Positions 9,501 to 18,582 of a stretch of DNA of 64,000 nt are shown one piece after another. The translations under genes were made by a program, and so were the position numbers. The DNA lies in NCBI GenBank assembly GCA_022818135.1, contig JAFMSR010000009.1:28077315-28141314 (forward strand), in the 5' to 3' direction. Under the pieces are notes generated by a model that did not search any database, was not told where the DNA came from, and saw only the letters and a list, made by a program, of their open reading frames with translations. The DNA comes from Saxidomus purpurata (taxonomy: Eukaryota > Mollusca > Bivalvia > Venerida > Veneridae). Every line of letters starts with the position of its first letter. Position 1 is the first letter of the stretch.

Positions 9501-12217
9501 TTGGAATACCAGCTTCTTAGATTGAGAATGAAGTTAAATCTCTTACTACACTTCTTTAAAATGCAAAAATAATCGTATTCAATCCTGTGATTTCAAAAAT
9601 TCCATGTCTTCTGAGTTCGTTATTTCTGAATTGGTTTTTTGTTTTTTTTTTACTTTTGAGACAATTTAACGCAGCTTTTTTAATGGGCATATTTTTGCTA
9701 CAACAGTTGTTGTTTTTTTAGATAAAGGTGTTTATGTTTACAGCTGCTCTGACTTACCAATCATTACTGCTTTACTAAGTCTGCTTCAACTTCACTGTAC
9801 TGAAGTGTTTTTCCTAAACTTGTCTATCCTACATCCAAGCTCAGTTAAAGGGAGCATGAGTCTATTTTCAGCTTTATCCAAGAACCATAACTCCAGTTAA
9901 TCCATCTTTGAATTATCTCCCTTTATCTGTCACAATTTATTGAAACTTTTTTGAGCAGAAAATAGTATTACATACTTTTCATTTGGAAATGCATGTTGCT
10001 GTCTTACAATACTCTTGTTCTTTTCCATAGTCTTTGTTTTAACTTTCAAATGCTGCATTTGTGACAAACTTTAATAGTTTGTTTTTGCAACAGTAAGGGG
10101 CATCCTCCTGTTATTTCAAATTGGAAATTACCAAATTAGGGTCTGACATATGTATGTTAGTGTATTGCATGTCATTTTACTCTTTCTTAAATATGTATTT
10201 ACTTTCCCCAGAAATTCTTCAAATGGTAATAAAAAATCATAATGAAACAGTGCATATCATATGATTAATGATAAATAAAAGATTCACTTCTATTGTAAGA
10301 AAGCATATATTTTAAGCACAGACCATATAATCATTTGACAATGATGTTGAATACTTAACCTTGTTTGGCATTTAGCATAGTTTTACATGTAAAACCTAGA
10401 CTTTGTTTTTATGTATCTGGTGAAAAAGTGGATACATAACACAGATTTTTTATGAGTTCAGCGTTATTGTATGACATATTTCTAAGAGGTTATTCAATTT
10501 TCACATGCATTTCTTTGTGAGGAATTTATTTCCTTTTTTTTATAGATCTTTGTGTTGGTATTTACAAGTTCATGATTGGCATAAACACAAAACAAATACT
10601 AAGTCTTCAACTATCAGAATCAATTCTGTACATGTATCCACTTTACAGTAGGTTTTTGTAATCTAACAAAAGGTTGTCATAGAAAACATCTGCTACTTTT
10701 ATTAAGGCTTGTATCTATTTTACATATATTTTATATGAACCATAATATACTTACAGTTATTAATTTTTTGCAATGTAGTGGCTATATAATTATAGTGTAT
10801 TTTATATGGATTAATTTTTAGTTCTACTGGACAAAGTCCAGCAGAGCTTATGTCATAGTGGTTTGTCCGCTGTCTGTCCATTAACTTTTCCTTAATTACA
10901 GGTCACAATTTTCATTTGACTTTCATAAAACTAGCTCAGAAGGTTGCCTTCAACATGTAGTTGATCTCAGCCATGCTGAGCAAAACCCAAGTTACAGTCG
11001 ATTGTTGTAAAACCTTAATGACACTCAACGTGTCGCATTTTTTCAATGGATTTTCACAAAACTTGCTCAGAAGGTTACCTGCAACCTGTAAATGATCTGT
11101 ATTGAAACTGAGCCATGCTGTGGGAAAACCAGTTGTGCTGCAGCCAATTATTCTAAAACGATGATAACAGGTCACCTTTTCCAATAGATTTCCACAAAAT
11201 TTACTCTGAACAGTCATGTCAGTCCAGTAGAGCAATACTGGCCCTTCTGGGTCTCTTGTTTACATTAATATTTATAACAAGCTGATATACATCTTGTCTG
11301 TTCTATAAGTATCATGCTGAATTTGTGTTTTCAGAGCAGAGCTTTAATTTCTGTGCTCCTTTATAACATTTCTGTATGCAGTTAGCATGTCAGTAAATAT
11401 GTACTTTTTCTGTATAAACCTGGTGTAATGTCTCATTTAGAAGCTTTCAAGAAAGATTCATATAATGGCATATTAGTATCTACGTAACTTGACATACTTG
11501 CCTTAATTCCTCACTAGGGTCCTTGCATGCATATCGGTGATAAAACTTCAAAACAGAACGGACATTTTATTATGATAATTTTTCTACTTCCAGATTCATA
11601 GTATAACAGCTAGGAGCGTCCCGAAAGAACAGCTGGAAAAACTGCGGCAAACAACAGATGATCATCCACATGCACGTGTTTCTGTGACATCATCATCTAA
11701 TGAGCCTGCTCATCCAGGTCGTGCAACTGCTCTAATGACCGGACAGCAGATAAAAACAACTCCAAACAAGCCAAAACAGATATATCAGTCACAAAACCTC
11801 AGTTTACCTGAAGTACCAAATGTCAAAATGCAAGCACCGAAACAAAGCATTCAAATTTCGTCAAATGTGAAACAGACTTCAGATGCAAGAAGTGATACAA
11901 AGTCTCGTAGTACTGTAAAGTTAAGTCTTGGAAGTGATAATATAAATAAACCATTAAGTCATGGTGCAAAGGAACATGCCCAAACAAATCAGCCAATCAA
12001 AAATCCTGTAACAGCAATGACAGAGGCTTCAATTCCCCAAAGCCAATCAAACAATCCAACACAAAGAAAGAAAACAGGAGATGAAATTGATACCCCAGAA
12101 GAGAGGAAATCGCCAAAAATTAAACATGGGGCAATATCAGCAATGTCTAAATTTTGGGAAAATAAGGGTCAAGGGGCTTCTGATGAATCAGCTCCTGCAA
12201 TACTAGAATATGATTGA
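246..12217 (+). CDS. 3' part of a multi-exon gene: Ser/Thr-rich coiled-coil protein, possibly melanophilin/MyRIP (Slac2)-like
   Basis: Nine exons join in one open frame: 246-529, 2420-2584, 3676-4320, 5264-5425, 6145-6295, 6838-6980, 7240-7254, 8524-8550 and 11594-12217. They give 737 full codons plus a TGA. All introns read AG..GT, and most junctions fall in phase 0 (phase 1 at 6295/6838 and at the missing upstream junction). The protein is low in hydrophobic residues and rich in Ser, Thr, Lys, Asp and Pro. A heptad-like coiled coil covers window residues about 365-435 (LENKVQSLQDKM, then HIESEVAQTVAHV and KHIEKAVSKL), followed by a Pro-rich segment (IPPPRPVTPP). The block from LSHIESEV to AVSKL aligns without gaps, from memory, to the melanophilin/MyRIP coiled coil, whose family links Rab27 vesicles to myosin V/VII. 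The N-terminal Rab-binding zinc finger that would settle this lies off the window. Gene existence is well supported; the family name is a suggestion. Confidence 0.72.
530..2419 (+). other. Intron of the Slac2-like gene
   Basis: AT-rich sequence with no supported gene, repeat array or RNA. The acceptor end is CTCACAG at 2413-2419. Confidence 0.6.
2420..2584 (+). CDS. Exon 2 (in window) of the Slac2-like gene
   Basis: Acceptor CCTCACAG/TTAACA and donor GATG/GTGAGT. The exon is 55 codons long, phase 0 at both ends. It encodes LTEINKSIAAMDKILEDLES, an amphipathic helix, followed by an acidic Asn-rich segment. The downstream in-frame stop at about 2650 is intronic. Confidence 0.7.
2690..2999 (+). 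repeat. Dispersed repeat with CTCTTGTT terminus, inside an intron
   Basis: A degenerate internal duplication (TGCATGGAAGTATTTTAAAA and TGCATTGAAGGATTTTAAAA, about 140 bp apart) is followed by GAGGGACAGCTCTTGTTT. Related sequence recurs near 16135-16470. The end resembles the ends of several other families in this window. Confidence 0.5.
3676..4320 (+). CDS. Exon 3 (in window), large, of the Slac2-like gene
   Basis: Acceptor TTTGTTACAG/CATGGG and donor GAAAAG/GTTAGT. It has 215 codons in phase 0. It starts with a helical segment (TLDYLNNAEAYIMREKGLG) and becomes a long Ser/Thr/Asp-rich disordered tail with many SRSSSSED-like acidic serine clusters, which are plausible CK2-type phosphorylation sites. 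Reading past 4320 runs into intron sequence and a stop. Confidence 0.72.
4430..5115 (+). repeat. Degenerate tandem dispersed repeat (TTTTCATCTGATCTTCACCA module)
   Basis: The module GTTTTCATnTGATnTTCACC recurs near 4487, 4649, 4825 and 4924, with associated ACGTCaAACAG and AATGTCTnGG segments and two poly-C runs. This is typical of bivalve non-autonomous repeats built from imperfect monomers. It lies wholly within an intron. Confidence 0.6.
5264..5425 (+). CDS. Exon 4 (in window), coiled coil, of the Slac2-like gene
   Basis: Acceptor TGTATTTCAG/ATATAC and donor AGCAG/GTATAT. It has 54 codons, phase 0. The product is a continuous heptad-type helix with HLENKVQSLQDKMRAVHAL and HIESEVAQTVAHVASSEQ. 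This is the segment most like the melanophilin/MyRIP coiled coil. Confidence 0.75.
5426..6144 (+). other. Intron of the Slac2-like gene
   Basis: No repeat, RNA or ORF that can be supported. The acceptor is TACATGTAG at 6144. Confidence 0.55.
6145..6295 (+). CDS. Exon 5 (in window) of the Slac2-like gene
   Basis: Acceptor CATGTAG/GTTAAA and donor AAAG/GTAGGT. It has 50 codons plus one base (phase 1 end). It completes the coiled coil (VKHIEKAVSKLAEEP) and continues into a basic Pro-rich linker (RQAPNIPPPRPVTPPREKPE), which could bind SH3-type domains. Confidence 0.75.
6405..6640 (-). repeat. tRNA-derived SINE (tRNA-Ser-like head)
   Basis: On the minus strand a tRNA-like head spans about 6562-6634. 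The A-box-like part is the complement of 6610-6625 (TGGTAAAGTGGTTAGA) and the B box is the complement of 6574-6584 (GGGTTTGAGCC). The anticodon-like loop CTTGAAA would read UGA (Ser). The tRNA fold is degenerate. The body (complement of 6415-6560) is shared with a second copy at 53985-54225. It lies in an intron, antisense to the host gene. Confidence 0.65.
6838..6980 (+). CDS. Exon 6 (in window) of the Slac2-like gene
   Basis: Acceptor TTACAG ends at 6837 and donor AAGAGG/GTGCGT starts at 6981. The phase-1 junction with exon 5 rebuilds a Gly codon. It encodes an acidic start (GDTREEDLPESRTEYNEE) and a short helix LPSVNRLKAMFGG that looks like a binding motif, then a basic end (SSIKR). Confidence 0.75.
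7240..7254 (+). CDS. Candidate 15-nt micro-exon of the Slac2-like gene
   Basis: TTCATAG/GTTCAAAGTTCATCG/GTAAGT: a consensus donor and plausible acceptor flank five codons (VQSSS) in phase 0 at both ends. Inclusion or skipping keeps the frame, so a cassette exon is likely. Confidence 0.45.
8060..8160 (+). repeat. Three-copy 35-bp tandem repeat
   Basis: GAGAACCACTnGGATGCCAG recurs at 8067, 8102 and 8137, an exact 35-bp spacing. It is intronic. Confidence 0.8.
8524..8550 (+). CDS. Candidate 27-nt micro-exon of the Slac2-like gene
   Basis: Flanked by TTGCAG and GTATGT. It encodes VPGSESQEP in phase 0, compatible with exons 6, 7 and 9. As with the 15-nt exon, it can be skipped without a frameshift. 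Confidence 0.45.
8815..9400 (+). repeat. 45-bp minisatellite
   Basis: The unit contains AAACAAACAGCAGTGTTTAG and TTAAACTTGTTGGACATG. Successive CAGCAGTG motifs start at 8823, 8868 and 8913 (45 bp). About a dozen imperfect copies follow, two of them internally deleted (near 9000 and 9350). Since 45 is a multiple of three, long Cys/Thr/Ser-repeat ORFs appear on the minus strand; these are by-products. Confidence 0.9.
9401..10814 (+). other. Intron sequence of the Slac2-like gene, no recognised feature
   Basis: AT-rich and free of long ORFs, arrays or RNA genes that I can identify. Confidence 0.5.
10815..11260 (+). mobile_element. Non-autonomous repeat, TTTTAGTTC...CTCTTGTT type
   Basis: Starts TTTTTAGTTCTACTGGAC (10815 on) and ends GGCCCTTCTGGGTCTCTTGTT. 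The start and subterminal end carry an inverted pair (CTACTGGAC near 10824 and GTCCAGTAG at 11222-11230). Inside are two or three imperfect monomers with TTTTCACAAAACTTGCTCAG. It lies in the last intron. Confidence 0.6.
11594..12217 (+). CDS. Terminal coding exon of the Slac2-like gene
   Basis: Acceptor TTCTACTTCCAG/ATTCAT; the open frame runs to TGA at 12215-12217, giving 207 codons. The start encodes a conserved-looking basic helix IHSITARSVPKEQLEKLRQ, the middle is Lys/Gln/Ser/Pro-rich and disordered, and the end carries a second helix motif GAISAMSKFWENKG before an acidic C-terminus (ILEYD). The two hydrophobic helix motifs stand out against the disordered background and are probably partner-binding sites. 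Confidence 0.78.
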   Translation: MHSITARSVPKEQLEKLRQTTDDHPHARVSVTSSSNEPAHPGRATALMTGQQIKTTPNKPKQIYQSQNLSLPEVPNVKMQAPKQSIQISSNVKQTSDARSDTKSRSTVKLSLGSDNINKPLSHGAKEHAQTNQPIKNPVTAMTEASIPQSQSNNPTQRKKTGDEIDTPEERKSPKIKHGAISAMSKFWENKGQGASDESAPAILEYD

Positions 12218-12413
12218 TGATTATATAATGTAGATACTGCATGATTTACCTGTAATCAATAAGAAGTGCAATTATGATATAAATTACATGAACATGGGCT
12301 TTGATGTGTGAGAATCAACATAAAACACAAAAGTTGGTTTTCATGCAGCATGTCTCATAAACAGGCTCCCGTATATATATGTGAATATATAGATGAATAT
12401 ATGTTATTTAAAC

Positions 12414-12419
12414 ATTAAA
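12414..12419 (+). promoter_or_regulatory. Possible poly(A) signal (ATTAAA) of the Slac2-like gene
   Basis: ATTAAA lies about 200 bp after the stop codon, followed by a GT-rich stretch (GGAGATGTGATATTTGG). Only motif evidence; the true 3' end may be further downstream. Confidence 0.25.
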
Positions 12420-12660
12420 AAGGAGATGTGATATTTGGATAATGGATGCTCATATATTTTATATGTCACTGTATTAGGTAAGGGTTAATCAAAGAACAGT
12501 TGTTTCTTATAAAAAATATATATAGAAACTTGTCACTGTTCTGTGTTGAGCCTTGGAAACTGTTGATATACTAACCTTGTCCCCTTGTTCATGTTGGTGT
12601 TACTTGGTGCATGATTTAACAAAAAGAATCCATTCAAATTTCATTTCATGTGCATTTATT

Positions 12661-13645
12661 TTTTAGCTCGACTTTTCTATGAAAAGGGGAGCTATCCTAC
12701 TCGCCACGGCGTCGGCGTTGGCGTCACACCTTGGTTAAGTTTTTCGTACCACCCCACTTTATTTCAGAAGTATTAGAGGTATGGCTTTGAAACTTACCAT
12801 ACTTGTTTACCATCATAACCTCCATCTACAGACAAGAGTACATAACTCTGTCAAGGTTTTTGACAGAATTATGGCCCTTTTTTTACTTAAAAAGTGTATT
12901 GAGCTTGGTTAAGTTTTTCGTACCACCTCATTTTATTTCAAAACCATTGGAGGTATTGCTTTGAAACTAACCATACTTGTTTACCATCACGACCTTCATC
13001 AACAGACAAGAGGACATAACTCTGTCAAGGTTTTTGACAGAATTATGCCCCTTTTTGACTTAGAAAATACATTGAATATGGGTAAAATCCACTTATTGCC
13101 TTAACCCTTTGAGATATTGCTTTGAAACTTTTAATGCTATTTCACATCATTACCCCCATCTGTACGCAAGAGAAGGTAACTCTGTCAGGGATTTGTTTTA
13201 AAAATTAAGGCCTTTTATCGACTTAGAATCTTGGTTAAGTTTTTCGTACCAGTCCACTTTTTGACTGAATTGTTTGAGATATTAATTTGAAAGTTGGAAT
13301 ACTTGTTTACCATCATGATCCCAAAACATGGGCAGGAGAAGGTAATTCTGTCAAGGATTTTATTTGAATTATGGCCCTTTTTGACTTAGAAACTCAGTTA
13401 AAATTTTCATTCTTGTCCACTTGTTGACTTATATACCATTTGAGATATTACTTTGGAAGTTGGAGTTCTTATGTACCATCGTGAGACCTATCTGTAAGCA
13501 AGAGAAGATAACTCTGTGAAAATGTTTCTTGATTTGTACTTAGAAATTCCTAGTTAAAGTCTTGTGTGCCCTTAACTGTCAAAGTTTTGTTTTATAGGCA
13601 AGCACTAAAAAAGTCGAGCGCGCTGTCCTACTGACAGCTCTTGTT
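12661..13645 (+). mobile_element. Non-autonomous element with TTTTAGCTC / CTCTTGTT ends and ~165-bp monomers
   Basis: Begins TTTTAGCTCGACTTTTC and ends GACAGCTCTTGTT. Short inverted repeats lie near each end (GCTCGACTTTT at 12666-12676, AAAAAGTCGAGCG at 13608-13620). The interior is four to five imperfect monomers; CTTGGTTAAGTTTTTCGTAC recurs at about 12730, 12904 and 13230. There is a CpG-rich cap (CGCCACGGCGTCGGCGTTGG) after the left end. No ORF. Confidence 0.75.
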
Positions 13646-13849
13646 GTAAGTTTACTCCAACTTTGATTGGTATTAAAATCATGTGATAGACACCTCATGT
13701 CATTCTAATTATTCTTGAGTATGAACAAAATTTGATTAACATGAGCATGTACGAAGTAATGCAATTTTATTTTTTTTTGCATCTAGTGAATAAATAGTGG
13801 ACAGAATTAAAACATGTACTTTTTACAGTTACAAATATGTTTGGGAATA

Positions 13850-14744
13850 CAGTAAAACTTCGTTAACTCGAGCATCGATAACTCGAGAACCCGGATAACT
13901 CGAGGACTCATGTCGGTCCTGGCAATTTTGCCTATATGTTTAACCAGAAAATACTATCGATAACTCGAGCATCGATAACTCGAGAACCCCGGATAACTCG
14001 AGGAACACCTGTGGTCCCGCCAGGTAGAATTCTTGCTAAATTACCTGCGGCAACTCGAAGTCACTGATTATCAGATTTTTCTCACCTCCGATGGTGCATC
14101 ATTATTTTGACAGATAATGGGAAAAACTTTTATTATTTAATGATTGTTCTCGTTAATTATCGATTAATCGGCCATCCAGTGGCTAAAATGTTATTCGCAC
14201 ATTAAAATCTTCTTAAATCGTGTGTAATAACAGCCACTTGTTACTTTTATTGAATAAGAAGAAAATAAAGAAAATCATGTTTGCGAGTTTTTAACTACGA
14301 GAACTTAATGATGAGAAGATGGAAATTTTGAGTCTGGGTAGACTTTTGATGATAAAGCTTGAGAGAAAATCCCAAACTGCATATTCTTTCTAGAATTATA
14401 GAAATAAACACGAATATATAATAGAAATAAACATCTAGCGAAGAACCCGATCTCGGGGGGATACAGTAACAGTAGCTAGATCGGACAAGCAGAAAACCAA
14501 AACAGGAACGAAATGCAAGTTTGAGACGAAGACCATTGAGTTTAAATACAATACCATCATGGAAGTTAAAAAGGGTCATCACTGAAAGAAATATACCTTT
14601 TCTTTGTTTCAAAGCTGTTTCATAGCTATCTTTTGCCTATGCAGAAAAACTTATACAATTTCCATGGTTCGGATAACTCGAGAACCCGGATAACTCGAGC
14701 ATTTTACTCGTCCCGTGCGACCTCGAGTTATCGAGGTTTTACTG
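13850..14744 (+). mobile_element. pogo/Tigger-type (Tc1/mariner) MITE, 895 bp
   Basis: The ends are CAGTAAAACTTCG (13850) and CGAGGTTTTACTG (to 14744), with TA on both sides (13848-13849 and 14745-14746). That matches the TIR sequence and TA target duplication of Tigger/pogo elements. The subterminal regions carry repeated ATAACTCGAG modules: several copies at 13870-14000 and two at 14671-14700. The interior has no transposase ORF, so the element is non-autonomous. Confidence 0.9.
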
Positions 14745-15225
14745 TATAAGGAAACCTGTGACTGTTGATGCTTTATACTACTACCTGAAGTGTCTTCAAC
14801 ATTTAGCTCTGATTATGTAAGGTCAGGGTCACTATCTGAAATACAGTAGTAAAAGTAAAGCAATGCTGAGGTGTTTTTATCTAAGATTATGTTTCCTTTA
14901 TTATTATTATTATGGTCTCCACATGTACTTTAATAAGTTCTATCATAATGTGATATTTATTTTATTGTTTTTATTACTCTTTATACCAGAATGCATTTAC
15001 ACTACTTGTTCTTATTATGCCAGTATCCATGGCAACAACAAAATAATAATTTCAGAATCTATTACAGTGTTATAATGATTGAAACAGAATTACATTCTGC
15101 AAAACAATTTCATGATATTAACTGCTATACTGCTAAACTATGCTTTTTATGCAGCAAGTAGATAGCCCTGTTTTGAGATCTAGTGCAGATCATGATTATT
15201 GTGCTCTACCTGGCAGTTTACCATA

Positions 15226-15726
15226 GGGCGGACTTGTTTGGTTACGCCGTTTACGCCGGCGGGGTACTACTTTACGCCGGTAGCACTTGATTGAAAACGG
15301 CTGGTGACATGTCAAAGGGCAACTCACTTGATTACAGTAGTGTCACGTGGCGGCAAACCAAACCGGGGGCGGCCCCGCTACCCGATTTTTCGAGCGATAG
15401 CCTCCCCCCGCCGCGGAAGAATACAAAATGGCGGAACAGTTCAGGTACGATATTAGGAATAAGAGAGAACGGAATATACTAAAATATGCTTTTTAATTAG
15501 TTTTCTCATTATCATCTTCAACAATTATATGTGTGATGGTAGCCGCAGTGACCAACAAACTTGGTATGGAGGCAGCCATCTTTGTAGCCGGTTGTCCCTT
15601 GTTTGGTACTAGGGCACTAACCAGCCGTGTAAGCCTGTCACATGGCGGCTATCGTGAAGTCACGTGAGCGGTGTAACCCGATCATGTGATCGGCCTACCC
15701 CAGTTTGTAGCAAATCAAGTCCGCCC
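15226..15726 (+). mobile_element. GC-rich MITE with GGGCGGACTTG termini and ATA duplication
   Basis: Starts GGGCGGACTTGTTTG and ends CAAATCAAGTCCGCCC, imperfect inverted repeats of about 16 bp. It is flanked by ATA at 15223-15225 and 15727-15729. The 501-bp interior is far richer in G, C and CpG than its surroundings. A 3-bp duplication fits PIF/Harbinger-type elements, though the sequence ATA is not the classic TWA. The short ORF inside is not a gene. Confidence 0.7.
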
Positions 15727-16134
15727 ATAGTCTGCACTGCAAACTGTTCAGTCAGTAAGGTTTTATTGAGCATACACTATGAGCAATGTATGATACTGTC
15801 CTGATTTAAAGACAGGCAAGTCAGTAATGTCAAATTGTATTATTTCTACAATTAAATGTTTAGTTAATCACTAACCTTAACAACATTTTATCAGACTTTA
15901 TACCTAACAAGCCTACTAAAGGGTATGATCTGTATTGGGATTCTGAAATTGTATTTTGTGTTGTTGCTGTCATGTTACAAACTCATTTCATCTGTTGACA
16001 TAAATGTACCACATTATATACCATGACTTGTAGAACTGTCATCCTCTCATGTATTACATAGAACTAGGGAATGTTATACAACTGTTTGAATGCAGTGCAT
16101 TCTTTATTCAGATTAATAGACTAGTTGTCCATGC

Positions 16135-16470
16135 CATGTAACCTCCGACACATTGTTAGTCCCCAAGCGATCCAAGATCTTCACTGTTTCTTCAGTATAC
16201 ACCAACCAATTATCAAAAAACTAAACATAGTTGTAGCCCATATACAGAAGGGTGTGTCATGCACCACAGTCAGGGAGGAGCTACCTTGAAGGTCAAGGTC
16301 ACACTTGGGGCTTAAAACATGTAATATAGGGTTATATATCAGTACTTAGTGTCCAGGTTGTAACTTCTACATGCATATTGGCATACTGATTTTGAAATAA
16401 CTTCATACAATTGTTGCCCATACCCCAAAGGTGTTTCATGCACATAATTATGATAAAGTAATAAAAGATA
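16135..16470 (+). repeat. Dispersed repeat related to 2690-2999
   Basis: Shares the modules TCCAGGTTGTAACTT, TACATGCATATTGGCATACT with GATTTTGAAATAACTTCATAC, and ATTGTTGCCCATACC. Two imperfect monomers are visible. Confidence 0.5.
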
Positions 16471-16751
16471 CGAGTAATAAAAGTTTTCAAGGGACTTTCA
16501 GGGCCAGTATATATGGTGACTTTCAGGGCCAGTATATATGGTGTGCTGTAAACTATGTGATTAAAGATAACAATGTACTGTTTTATCGAGGCAGTTCAGT
16601 TCAGTTGAAATTTATGGGGCAATGGTACACATTATTCAACAATGAATTTTAACATTTTTGATAGGCTGGTTGAACTTATTTAGAACAATTGGATTTTTAA
16701 CTCTTGTGCAATAAACACATCCTGATATTGTTTCAACAATTTACCTCTTAC

Positions 16752-17695
16752 TAGCTCATCTGTGCCAAAAGCTGTGCAGGAGATATCTATAAAGTACAGA
16801 TGGGTTGTCCAATGCCCATTCTTAATGTTTCCTTTAAACATCTCTGTAACTGCATGTGAAAGTCAAAACTTGCACTGTAGCACTTTTTACTTCTGAGTAA
16901 ATGGTTCTGGTCCATTGGACATAGGGGGCACTTCATGAACAACTGGTTTGAATGCCAGAAATATCACCAGCATCATGCATAGAACCTTTTAAAAGAAAGA
17001 GGACATTGTTTAGTCCCACGTCTTATAGTGGCCACAGTTGATCAAAAAAAGAAAACCTGGTGACCTTTTGGAAGAAATGTCACCAAACGAATGCTATGTT
17101 GTGTCTTTCCATTGATATCTTTTAAAAAGAAGAACTAATTAGCGTCAACTTCACACATGGTTTTTACAAAAAAATAGGAAAGCTGCTTCCCCTGAACCAC
17201 TGAATGAAATATCACCAAGCTTGCCTGGTATGATCATTGTACATGTATTTACATCTTTAAACAATATAAAGTGCTTCAAATCCACTGCATACAAAAGTCA
17301 TTGATCAGCATCTTGTCCTGATACAGTGTAAGATGCCCTACACCTTCTCTGTAGCATCCTTGTATTGACCTCATTTGAATAACAGGAAGTAGTTTCCAGT
17401 GCAAGAAATGTTACCAACTCCTTGCATTAGCTTCTTTCAAAAAACAGTAAATTGTTTCAATCCATTGCACACAGAAAATGTCTTCAAACTCCTTGGCATT
17501 ATCCAATTTCATTGACTGAACCAAAGCAATGGCTTTTTCTCATCTGCAAGGAATTTTTCTAATAATAACAGTTCTATAGTAATACTGCAGTCAGTATGCA
17601 GTAACTGGTTTAAAACTCACCCAACATGCATACAATGTTAACAATGAAATACAGCTTACATGAGCCAACTTGGGGCTGCTTTTGCCCTCTTGTTT
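16752..17695 (+). mobile_element. Non-autonomous element, TAGCTC...CTCTTGTTT type (degenerate)
   Basis: Begins TAGCTCATCTGTGCC and ends GCTTTTGCCCTCTTGTTT. The interior holds degenerate monomers (TCAATCCATTGCACACAGAA, TCAAATCCACTGCATACAAA, CCAGTGCAAGAAATGTTACC). A related piece in the opposite orientation appears at about 35426-35480 (ACAAGAGGACAATGCTGGC). Confidence 0.55.
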
Positions 17696-18582
17696 AGTCT
17701 TGTTACTATATTCATTGTATTGTAGTCTTAATGAATGGCTTGTGAGCCATTTCATTTAGAGGCAAATGTTGACAAAGTTGGAAAAGAACTAACATAAAAT
17801 TGTTTTTAACTGTTAACGGTCATAACAGCATCTCTCCATTATGTGAATACTCGGGCATCTCAACAAGAATTGCTTTGCAGATTAAGCAAACTGGGGACAG
17901 ATATGTATGTATGCAAGCAGTGTAGACAAGTGATCAACTTGTACATCTAAAGTCTACACTGCACAGTAACTGTTCTTAAAGTCTTTAGTAAGCAGTCCCT
18001 ACACATTAAAGTATAAACAATTTCATTTTAGAAACTCACCAGCATCTGGCTTTAATTAATTCAGTTAATACATACAGTATACATTGTATTTATTAATTTC
18101 ATGACTGTGTTGGGTAGGTTGTGAAAATACAAGTTTAGTTAAATTTGTAACAAGGTTATTATTATTCTATCCAAGGTTCTAAATATCAGGAATATAAAAG
18201 GACAGATGAGTTTACTACTTCAGAAATGTGCTTCATTACTAAATAACACCCTGTACATTCAGCTAACACCCTGTACATTTAGCTGGCCATATATTTCTTA
18301 TGTTTTTACAATAGAATGCCATTGTTGTACATAAACTCTTGTATTTATTGTTATAGTTTATGTACATAGAGTTTCTGTATATACTTGTAGAACATAGATA
18401 AAACTTGTTACATTCCATTAAAGTGAAGTTCAAAGTGTCATTGTGTTGCTGTTCTGAGTTATTTTTTGTTTATGTGAACTTGTCTGAAGACATCACTGCC
18501 TCATTGTCTCTGGTGGCAATTCTTTATCAGCCGTTCCGAGCAAACATTGTGACAGGCTATCCAGACAACATGCAGTAAATGC
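17696..18582. other. Intergenic, nothing recognised
   Basis: AT-rich sequence with a short direct repeat (AACACCCTGTACATT twice near 18250) and no supported gene. Confidence 0.5.

Noticed and set aside
15291..15482. 63-codon ORF in a GC-rich stretch
   Set aside because: Lies entirely inside the ATA-flanked MITE; chance ORF in GC-rich DNA.
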